Positions 57,911-64,000 of a stretch of 64,000 nt of DNA are shown one piece after another. The translations under genes were made by a program, and so were the position numbers. Under the pieces are notes generated by a model, which was not told where the DNA came from, searched no databases, and saw nothing but the letters and a program-made list of their open reading frames with translations. The first letter of the stretch is position 1. Every line of letters starts with the position of its first letter. The stretch is taken from contig JBMONC010000039.1 of NCBI GenBank assembly GCA_049324875.1, forward strand, positions 1 through 64,000. The letters run 5' to 3'. Origin of the DNA: JAWLHU01 sp049324875. Its GTDB lineage: Bacteria; Bacillota; Sulfobacillia; Symbiobacteriales; Symbiobacteriaceae.

Positions 57911-59170
57911 ATGCAGTGGATCTGTTCGGTGGAGATTCAGGGGCTCTATGCCGCCGCAGCCCGGGCGGCGGGTCTGGCGGAGGAGGGGCGCCCGGTGGTG
58001 GTGGTCCGGAACGGCCGGGTCTTCGACGGCTGCCGGGAGGCCTTTGCGGCGGGGCTCCTGTTGGGGAGCCCGGTCCACCAGGTGCTCCGGGATGTGCCCC
58101 GGGCGGTGCAGCTGGACTGGACCGAGATCGATGCGAGCCGGCGGGCCCGCTCCTGGTGGGATGAGTGCCTGGGCCACACGCCCTACCTGGAGCCGGGGGA
58201 GCCGCACCAGCTCCTCCTGGCGCTCCCCACCCCGGAGGCGGGGGTGACGAAGGCGCTGCGGGCCGAGGTGAACCAGCTGGCGGAGCGGGCGGCCACCTAT
58301 GGCTTTGTCGCCTTCGTGGGGGTCGGCTCCTCCCGGCTGGTGGCCCGGGCGGCGATGCTGGCCTGCAAGGAGGGCTACCTGCTGCGCCGTCCGGGAATGG
58401 CGGGCCGCAGCGGGGGCGAGCGGGTGGCGATCGTGCCGCTGGGGGAGGAGGAGCGCTTCCTGGCCCCGCTGCCGCTGGCCTACCTGCCCAGCCCGCCGGA
58501 GGTGAAGCGCCGGATCGCCCGGCTGGGGCTGCGGACCGTCGGCGAGGCGGCCCGGGTGCCGGAGGGGGAGTGGGTGCGGCAGCTGGGCCCGCAGGGGCGG
58601 CAGCTCTGGCTCTGGAGCCGGGGGATCGACCCCGAGCCGGTCCGCCCGGCCTACCCGCCCCGGCGGCTGACCCGGCGGATCGAGTTCCAGGGGGAGGTCC
58701 GGGAGCGGGATCTCCTGGAGCGGGAGCTGAACCGGGCGGCCCAGCCGCTGGTGAAGCAGCTGGCCCTGCGGGGCGAGGGCTGCCAGCTGGTGGCGCTGGT
58801 GCTGGAGCTGGCGGGCGGGGAGGCGCTCCACGTCGAGCGGGTCCTGCCGAAGCTGCAGCAGTCTGCCTTCCCGATCCAGCAGGGGCTCCAGACCCTGCTC
58901 GGCCAGCTGCTGGACGGGCGGGAGGAACTGGAGGCGACGGCGGTCACCGCCGAGGTGGGATTGATCGGCCCCATGCCCTGGCAGCAGATGGACCTCTGGG
59001 AGGACCGGCTCCTCCGGGAGCGGCGGGAGCGGCTGGAGCAGGCGCTGGCCCTGCTGCACGAGCGCTTCCCCGGCCGTGTGATCGGCCTGGGCCCCCGCTC
59101 GGAGCCCTCCTGGCGGGAGCAGATGCTCCAGTACGCCGATCCCTACCGCTGGTCCACGAGGGGGGCCTAG
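57911..59170 (+). CDS. ImuB-like Y-family DNA polymerase homologue, probably catalytically inactive
   Basis: A 419-residue protein of the Y-family/ImuB kind. The palm start reads SVEIQGLYAAAAR where active enzymes have V-D-x-D-x-F-F-A, so the first Asp becomes Glu and the second Gln; the second catalytic motif (S-I-D-E-A) aligns with EPHQLLLAL and also lacks acids. The thumb is recognisable: LPLAYLPSPPEVKRRIARLG, LRTVGEAARVPEGE. The little finger follows (LTRRIEFQGEVRERDLLERE). The ATG at 57911 has GGAGG 8 nt upstream. In ImuA-ImuB-DnaE2 mutasomes ImuB is an inactive bridging partner of DnaE2. SOS boxes upstream fit this role. Confidence 0.82.
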   Translation: MQWICSVEIQGLYAAAARAAGLAEEGRPVVVVRNGRVFDGCREAFAAGLLLGSPVHQVLRDVPRAVQLDWTEIDASRRARSWWDECLGHTPYLEPGEPHQLLLALPTPEAGVTKALRAEVNQLAERAATYGFVAFVGVGSSRLVARAAMLACKEGYLLRRPGMAGRSGGERVAIVPLGEEERFLAPLPLAYLPSPPEVKRRIARLGLRTVGEAARVPEGEWVRQLGPQGRQLWLWSRGIDPEPVRPAYPPRRLTRRIEFQGEVRERDLLERELNRAAQPLVKQLALRGEGCQLVALVLELAGGEALHVERVLPKLQQSAFPIQQGLQTLLGQLLDGREELEATAVTAEVGLIGPMPWQQMDLWEDRLLRERRERLEQALALLHERFPGRVIGLGPRSEPSWREQMLQYADPYRWSTRGA

Positions 59171-59172
59171 CC

Positions 59173-59421
59173 GTGGCCCGGATCATCAACCGCCCGGCCG
59201 AGGTGACCACCGGCCCGGGCGGCCTCCCCGTCAGCTTCCGCTTCGCCGGCGGCCGTGAGCGCATCCGCGCCGTGCTGGACAGCTGGGTGGAGACCGGCCG
59301 CTGGTGGGAGCAGGAGCCCGAGCAGCTTTCGTACCGGGTCGCGACCCAGAACGGCGGGGTCTTCGAGCTGACCTTCATCCCGCGGGAGAAGCGGTGGCTG
59401 CTGTACAAGGCGTATGATTGA
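59173..59421 (+). CDS. DUF6504-like small protein
   Basis: An 82-residue protein starting at GTG 2 nt after the ImuB-like gene. The pattern GRWWEQEPEQLSYRVATQNG, then GVFELTFIPREKRWLLYKAYD, resembles the small protein (DUF6504) encoded next to ImuB-like genes in Actinobacteria. Soluble, no known activity. Its position suggests a mutasome accessory, by inference. Confidence 0.68.
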   Translation: MARIINRPAEVTTGPGGLPVSFRFAGGRERIRAVLDSWVETGRWWEQEPEQLSYRVATQNGGVFELTFIPREKRWLLYKAYD

Positions 59422-59434
59422 GGCCTTTTCATTC

Positions 59435-59640
59435 GCCACGGATTACACGGATTACACAGATATTTTGGGAATAAACACAGATTTATCCAGCCCACCTCCA
59501 TCCCCATGGTGCGGTGCTTCGCACCAGCACCACTGATGAAAATGGGGAAGAACCCCATCATTGTATATTTTATGGATTCGTCCGTGTAATCCGTGTAATC
59601 CGTGGCCGTTATTTTCAGGGGGATCCGTGTAATCCGTGTT
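59435..59640. repeat. Palindromic repeat element, copy 3
   Basis: Left end GCCACGGATTACACGGATT; right end CCGTGTAATCCGTGTAATCC, an insert (GGCCGTTATTTTCAGGGGG), then ATCCGTGTAATCCGTGTT. The core hairpin GGTGCGGTGCTTCGCACC with AGCACC is nearly identical to copy 2 and in the same orientation. About 206 nt. It separates the SOS unit from the sigma-54 unit and ends 2 nt before the dyad at 59643. Confidence 0.88.
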
Positions 59641-59642
59641 TC

Positions 59643-59660
59643 TGTCTACAACCGTAGACA
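59643..59660. promoter_or_regulatory. Dyad upstream of the sigma-54 promoter, candidate enhancer site
   Basis: TGTCTAC and GTAGACA form a perfect 7-bp inverted repeat with a 4-nt spacer. It is about 108 nt upstream of the -24 element, the usual distance for the binding site of a sigma-54 activator. The natural candidate protein is the activator encoded directly downstream. Confidence 0.55.
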
Positions 59661-59767
59661 TCGCACGCCCGGTGTGCTTACTTTCTGCATCACCGTGCGG
59701 ATGCAACCAGTTCGGGACGGGGGCTCGATGCCAGAGGGGATGCGGTCTCCAGCGGATTCGGGAGCGT

Positions 59768-59783
59768 TGGCACGGCTGTTGCA
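59768..59783 (+). promoter_or_regulatory. Sigma-54 (-24/-12) promoter
   Basis: TGGCACGGCTGTTGCA matches the sigma-54 consensus (TGGCACG-N4-TTGCA) at every conserved position, with GG and GC 10 nt apart. Transcription would start near 59795, before the activator gene at 59832. The match is too exact to be casual in a gene-free spacer directly upstream of a sigma-54 activator. Confidence 0.85.
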
Positions 59784-59831
59784 ATAAGTGGGTGAGTTTG
59801 GACAGATGACTCGTGAGGGGCGAACAACGAT

Positions 59832-60788
59832 ATGGAGTTTGTGACGCGCAACCCTGAGATGCAGAAGCTGTTGAGCCAGGCGCGCAAGGCGGCCGGGAGC
59901 GAGCATACCGTCCTCCTGCAGGGGGAGAGCGGGACCGGGAAGGAACGGCTGGCCAGGTACATACATCTGAACTCCGGGCGGCGGAACGGGCCCTTCGTCA
60001 AGGTGGACTGCACCACGGTGCCGGAGCAGCTCTGGGAGTCGGAGCTCTTCGGCTATGCCCGGGGGGCCTTCACGGGGGCCAACCGGGAGGGGAAGCCGGG
60101 GAAGTTTGACCTGGCGGCTGGAGGCTCCATCTTCCTGGATGAGATCGGCGAGGTGCCGCTCAGCATCCAGGTGAAGCTGCTCCGGGTCCTGCAGGACAAA
60201 GCTTATGATCCCATCGGGGCCACGGAGACCCGGCGGGCCGATGTGCGGATCATCGCGGCGACCAACCGGGACCTGGCCCTGCTGAAGGAGAAGGGGCAGT
60301 TCCGGGAGGACCTCTACTACCGGCTGAACGTGCTGGGCCTCACCCTGCCGCCCCTCCGGGAGCGGCGGGAGGACCTGGAGCTGCTGACCCAGGAGATCCT
60401 GGCCCGGCATGTGGGGCCGGGGAAGCCGGTGCCGAAGCTGACCGCCGAGGTGATGGCGGCGATCCTGCTCTACGACTGGCCGGGGAATGTGCGGGAGCTG
60501 GAGAACGCCCTCTACCGGGCGGTGCTGCTGGCCGAGCCGGACGGGCCGATCGAGCTGGCCCACCTGCCGCCCGAGGTGGCGGGGAAGCTCCAGCCCTCCC
60601 CGCGCCAGCCGGTCCTGCGCCGGTATGTCCGCTCGGCGGAGCTGCTGCTGATCCGCTGGGCGCTCTCCGCCTGCGACGGCGACCGGACGAAGGCGGCCCG
60701 CTTCCTGGGCATCTCCCGGGCGGCGCTCTACAAGAAGCTGAAGCTCTACCCCGAGTTCCAGACCGGCCTTCCCGGGGATGCATCATGA
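59832..60788 (+). CDS. Sigma-54-dependent transcriptional activator without sensory domain
   Basis: Bacterial enhancer-binding protein, 318 residues, of PspF size. The AAA+ domain starts at residue 1 and has Walker A LLQGESGTGKE (31-38), the sigma-54-contact loop GAFTGA (78-83), Walker B GGSIFLDEIGEV and LYDWPGNVRELENALYRAV. A C-terminal Fis-type helix-turn-helix (about 275-305: RTKAARFLGISRAALYKKLK) binds DNA. No receiver, GAF or PAS domain precedes the AAA+ core, so control must come from expression or a partner protein. Its stop overlaps the dnaE start (ATGA), so it is translationally coupled to the polymerase. Confidence 0.92.
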   Translation: MEFVTRNPEMQKLLSQARKAAGSEHTVLLQGESGTGKERLARYIHLNSGRRNGPFVKVDCTTVPEQLWESELFGYARGAFTGANREGKPGKFDLAAGGSIFLDEIGEVPLSIQVKLLRVLQDKAYDPIGATETRRADVRIIAATNRDLALLKEKGQFREDLYYRLNVLGLTLPPLRERREDLELLTQEILARHVGPGKPVPKLTAEVMAAILLYDWPGNVRELENALYRAVLLAEPDGPIELAHLPPEVAGKLQPSPRQPVLRRYVRSAELLLIRWALSACDGDRTKAARFLGISRAALYKKLKLYPEFQTGLPGDAS

Positions 60789-63700
60789 GCTTCGTCCACC
60801 TGCACCTCCACTCGCCCTTCTCCTTCCTCGACGGCGCCTCGCGGCTGGACGCCCTGATCGAGGAGGCCGCCCTGCTGGGGATGCCCGCCCTGGCCCTGAC
60901 CGACCACGACAACGTCGCGGGGGCGGTCCGCTTTCAGAAGAAGGCGCTGGAGAAGGGGCTGCTGCCGATCCAGGGGGCCGAGGTCAGCCTGGAGGGGGGC
61001 TTTCACATCACCCTGCTGGCCACCGGCCCCCGGGGCTACGCCCAGCTCAACCGGATCATCACCGCCGCCCACCTGGGGATAGAGCCGCGCCCCGAGCCCG
61101 GCGCCATGCTCCAGCTGGCCCCCCGGCATGACCGGCTCCAGCCGGCGGCGCCGCTCTCGGCTCTCGCCCACGACAACGACGGGCTGATCGCCCTCTCCGG
61201 CTGCCGGCGGGGCGAGATCCCTTCGCTGATCCTCCGGGGGCGCTACGCCGAGGCGGAGGCGGCCGCCCGCCGCTACGCCGCCTGGTTCCCCGGCGCCTTC
61301 TACCTGGAGCTGCAGGACAGCCGGCTGCCCGGCGACCGGGCGCTCAACCTGGCGCTCCGGGAGCTGGGCGAGAGGCTGAACCTGCCCCTGGTGGCGACGG
61401 GGAACGTCCACTACCGGACCCGGGAGGAGTTCTTCGTCCACGACCTGCTGACGTGCGTCCGGACCCTGACCCGGCTGGACCAGCCCCACCCGCAGCGGCC
61501 GCTCAACGCCGAGCAGTACCTGAAGCCCCCCGCCGAGATGGCCGCCCGCTTCGCCGACTTCCCCGGGGCGGTGGCCAACACCCTCAGGATCGCCGAGCGC
61601 TGCCGCCCGGCGCTGGACCTGACCGCCAAGCTCTTCCCCACCTTCGACACCCCCGACGGCTCCCTGGCGGCCGCCTTCCTGACCCGGCTGGTCTACGACG
61701 GGGCGGCCAAGCGCTACGGCCGCATCACCCCCAAGATCCGGGCCCGGCTGGAGCACGAGCTGAACATCATCATCCGGCTGGGGTATGAGGACTACTTCCT
61801 GCTGGTCTGGGATGTGGTCCGCTTCGCCCGGGAGCGGGGGATCCGCTGCGCCGGGCGGGGCTCCGCCGCCGACTCGGCGGTGGCCTACTGCCTCTTCATC
61901 ACCGATGTGGATGCGATTGGGCGGGGGCTGCTCTTCGAGCGCTTCATGTCCCTGGAGCGGGCGGAGAAGCCCGACATTGACATCGACTTCGATGCCCGCC
62001 GGCGGGACGAGGTGGCCGCCTACGTCTACCGGCGCTACGGCGCCGACAAGGTCGCCTCGGTCTGCACCTACAACACCTTCCAGGCCCGTTCGGCCATCCG
62101 GGACCTGGGCAAGGCGATGGGCTTTCAGGATGCTGAGATCGACTACCTGGCCAAGCGGATCCCCTGGCACGCCGGGGCGGATGATATCCTGGAGATCATC
62201 GGCCGCTTCCCGGAGCTCCGCCAGTCGGGGATCCCCTGGCACAAGTTTGAGCAGCTGATCATCGCCGCCGCCAAGGTCGCCCGGCTCCCCCGGTTCATGG
62301 GGACCCACCTGGGCGGTCTTGTCATCTCCCGGCGCCCCCTGCTGGAGGTGACCCCGCTGCAGGTGGCGGCCAAGGGGCAGGTGATCTGCCAGTTCGACAA
62401 GGAGTACGTGGAGGAGCTGGGGCTGGTCAAGCTGGACCTGCTCTCCCTGCGGACCCTCTCCGCCGTGGACGATGCGGTCCGGATGATGCCGGGCTTCGAC
62501 TACGACCGGATCCCCCCGGAGGATGAGGAGACCTACAGGATGCTGGGCACCGGCGAGACCATCGGGGTCTTCCAGCTGGAGTCCCCCGCCCAGCGGGCGC
62601 TCCAGGCCCGGCTGCAGGCGGACCGCTTCGAGGATATCGTCGCCTCGGTCTCCCTGATCCGGCCCGGGCCGATCAAGGGGAACATGGTGGAGCCCTTCCT
62701 GGCCCGCCGGAAGGGGCAGGAGGCGATCACCTACCTGCACCCCAAACTGCAGCCGATCCTGGAGAAGACCTACGGGGTGGTGCTCTTCCAGGAGCAGGTG
62801 ATCGAGATCGCCACCGCCGTGGCCGGCTTCACCCCCGGCGAGGCGGACCAGCTCCGCCGGGTGATGACCAAGGCCCGGAACAAGGAGGATATGATCGCCA
62901 TCGGCCGGCTCTTCACCGAGAAGGCGGCCCGGCAGGGGGTCGACCCGGCGGTGGCCGACACCATCTTCAGCTACATCCAGGGCTACGCCTCCTACGGCTT
63001 CTGCGAAGCGCACGCCGCCGCCTTCGCCAACACCGCCTACAAGACCGCCTACCTGGTCCGCCACCACCCGGCCGAGTACTTCGCCGCCCTGCTCTCGGCC
63101 CAGCCGATGGGCTACTACCCGGTCAACACCCTGGCCGGCGACGCCCGGCGGCGGGGGGTGGGGCTGCTGCCGGTGGATATCAACCGCTCGGAGTCGGAGT
63201 ACACGGTGGAGGAGTGGTCGCCCGAGGCCTGGCAGGCCTTCTGGTCCAGCCTGGGCGGCTGGATCCCGCCCTGGCCGGAGCGGGGGCAGGCGATCCGGAT
63301 CGGGCTGCGGGCGGTGAAGGGGTTGGGGGCGCCGGCGATCGAGGCGATCCTGGCGGCCCGGGGGGCCGGCTTCCCCTCGCTGGAGGGGTTTGTGCGCCGG
63401 ACCGGCGGGGCGGTCCCCCGGGACGGGCTGGAGGCGCTGATCCTGGCCGGGGCCTTCGACCAGATCCACCCCAACCGGCGGGAGGCGCTCTGGCAGGTGG
63501 CCTACCTGCTGGAGCGGGAGCGGCTGCGCAGCGAGGGGGGGCCGGAGCAGGGGGAGCTGGAGCTGCCCGCCCCGGCCCGGGCCCCGGCGGTCGAGGACTT
63601 CACCCCCGCCGAGCGCTACCTGAAGGAGTACGAGCTGACCGGCCTGATGGTCCGGGGCCACTTCATGCGCTTCGTGCGGGAGCGGCTCCAGGCGGAGCGC

Positions 63701-63994
63701 TACCTGACCGCCGCCGAGGTGAAGCGGGCCCAGGCGGGGGAGCTGGTCAAGGTGGCGGGGCTGCCGATCCGGCCCCACCGGCCCCCGACCCGGTCGGGCA
63801 AGGTGGTGGTCTTCCTCTCTCTGGAGGATGAGACCGGCCTGGTGGACCTGACCATCTTCGAGGATGTCTACCAGCGCTACGGCCACCTGATCTTCACCGA
63901 CCCCCGCCCGCCGCTGGCGGCGCTGGGCCGGGTCGACCGCCGGGGCGGCCACGTCTCGGTCACCGTCTCCCGGCTGAAGGCGCTGGAGGGATGA
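60785..63994 (+). CDS. DNA polymerase III alpha subunit, DnaE2/ImuC type
   Basis: C-family DNA polymerase, 1069 residues, complete. PHP domain first (VHLHLHSPFSFLDGASRLDA). The polymerase core has the catalytic Asp triad region KPDIDIDFDARRRDE and CAGRGSAADSAVAYCL, then GPIKGNMVEPFLARRKGQEA and SYGFCEAHAAAFA. A helix-hairpin-helix segment (about 840-900) and an OB domain (about 960-1040: VVVFLSLEDETGLVDLTIFE) follow. The length, OB domain and lack of a long C-terminal extension fit DnaE2 (ImuC), the error-prone translesion polymerase, rather than replicative DnaE or PolC. It overlaps the sigma-54 activator by 4 nt. A few bases remain before the window ends. Confidence 0.85.
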   Translation: MSFVHLHLHSPFSFLDGASRLDALIEEAALLGMPALALTDHDNVAGAVRFQKKALEKGLLPIQGAEVSLEGGFHITLLATGPRGYAQLNRIITAAHLGIEPRPEPGAMLQLAPRHDRLQPAAPLSALAHDNDGLIALSGCRRGEIPSLILRGRYAEAEAAARRYAAWFPGAFYLELQDSRLPGDRALNLALRELGERLNLPLVATGNVHYRTREEFFVHDLLTCVRTLTRLDQPHPQRPLNAEQYLKPPAEMAARFADFPGAVANTLRIAERCRPALDLTAKLFPTFDTPDGSLAAAFLTRLVYDGAAKRYGRITPKIRARLEHELNIIIRLGYEDYFLLVWDVVRFARERGIRCAGRGSAADSAVAYCLFITDVDAIGRGLLFERFMSLERAEKPDIDIDFDARRRDEVAAYVYRRYGADKVASVCTYNTFQARSAIRDLGKAMGFQDAEIDYLAKRIPWHAGADDILEIIGRFPELRQSGIPWHKFEQLIIAAAKVARLPRFMGTHLGGLVISRRPLLEVTPLQVAAKGQVICQFDKEYVEELGLVKLDLLSLRTLSAVDDAVRMMPGFDYDRIPPEDEETYRMLGTGETIGVFQLESPAQRALQARLQADRFEDIVASVSLIRPGPIKGNMVEPFLARRKGQEAITYLHPKLQPILEKTYGVVLFQEQVIEIATAVAGFTPGEADQLRRVMTKARNKEDMIAIGRLFTEKAARQGVDPAVADTIFSYIQGYASYGFCEAHAAAFANTAYKTAYLVRHHPAEYFAALLSAQPMGYYPVNTLAGDARRRGVGLLPVDINRSESEYTVEEWSPEAWQAFWSSLGGWIPPWPERGQAIRIGLRAVKGLGAPAIEAILAARGAGFPSLEGFVRRTGGAVPRDGLEALILAGAFDQIHPNRREALWQVAYLLERERLRSEGGPEQGELELPAPARAPAVEDFTPAERYLKEYELTGLMVRGHFMRFVRERLQAERYLTAAEVKRAQAGELVKVAGLPIRPHRPPTRSGKVVVFLSLEDETGLVDLTIFEDVYQRYGHLIFTDPRPPLAALGRVDRRGGHVSVTVSRLKALEG

Positions 63995-64000
63995 GGGAAG

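Noticed and set aside
49419..59640. CRISPR array suggested by repeated ACGGATTACAC units
   Set aside because: Units are in back-to-back tandem without spacers and inverted at the two ends; no cas genes. They are palindromic mobile-type repeats.
60746..63952. Open frame of over 1000 codons antisense to dnaE
   Set aside because: It mirrors dnaE in a GC-rich genome where stops are rare on the opposite strand; it has no ribosome site and a Pro/Leu/Gly/Gln/Arg-rich composition unlike a real protein.

Overview
The window comes from a GC-rich, spore-forming member of the Firmicutes, most like Symbiobacterium or a close relative. The evidence is a Bacillus-type DegS/DegU pair, the sporulation genes ytrH/ytrI, a LipM-type octanoyltransferase beside glycine cleavage genes, Bacillus-type LexA boxes, frequent GTG/TTG starts behind strong GGAGG ribosome sites, and very high third-position GC. 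The species assignment is an inference. There are no rRNA, tRNA or CRISPR features. One run of 100 Ns (35873-35972) marks an assembly gap.

Layout. 0-2.1 kb: end of an unknown gene, then degS-degU. 2.1-10.0 kb: a cobalamin-riboswitch operon for corrinoid uptake (btuF-btuC-btuD) and nucleotide-loop assembly (cobU, cbiB, cobS, threonine-phosphate decarboxylase, cobC), led by an AIR-synthase-fold gene that may be the alpha-ribazole kinase CblS. 10.0-17.9 kb: a complete Tad/Flp pilus locus behind a cyclic-di-GMP-I (GEMM) riboswitch. 18-23.9 kb: AEC transporter, rhodanese lipoprotein, threonine synthase, aldehyde:ferredoxin oxidoreductase with a MoaD-like partner, DedA protein. 23.9-31.5 kb: a glycine-riboswitch-controlled glycine cleavage operon (gcvT, gcvH, gcvPA, gcvPB), lipM and glyA, with a large near-palindromic element lodged before gcvH. 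31.5-38.1 kb: a LuxR-type fragment, a glucan phosphorylase, a TasA-like/choice-of-anchor-L surface pair, the gap, a MarR regulator and a phosphoribosyltransferase-HAD fusion. 37.5-41 kb: an ECF S component, an S58 (DmpA/BapA-type) peptidase, panB and panE. 41-57.5 kb: ytrHI, ablB, an MtnX-like phosphatase, M42 peptidase, tatA, a large subtilase, polysaccharide deacetylase, LCP protein, CBS-ACT protein, pseudouridine synthase, a duplicated PH-like protein and an unusual GT2 glycosyltransferase.

57.7-64 kb holds the most striking region. An SOS unit has three LexA-type boxes around a near-consensus sigma-A promoter driving an ImuB-like Y-family protein whose catalytic acids appear lost, followed by a DUF6504 protein. 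Next comes a palindromic repeat element, and then a second unit: a near-perfect sigma-54 promoter, an upstream dyad resembling an enhancer site, a PspF-sized sigma-54 activator without a sensory domain, and a translationally coupled dnaE of the DnaE2/ImuC type. Read literally, the two halves of a mutasome would be under different controls: LexA for the ImuB-like part, sigma-54 for the DnaE2-like part.

The same palindromic element (ends built of the unit ACGGATTACAC, core hairpin GGTGC...GCACC) occurs three times between 49 and 60 kb, and carries no gene in any copy.
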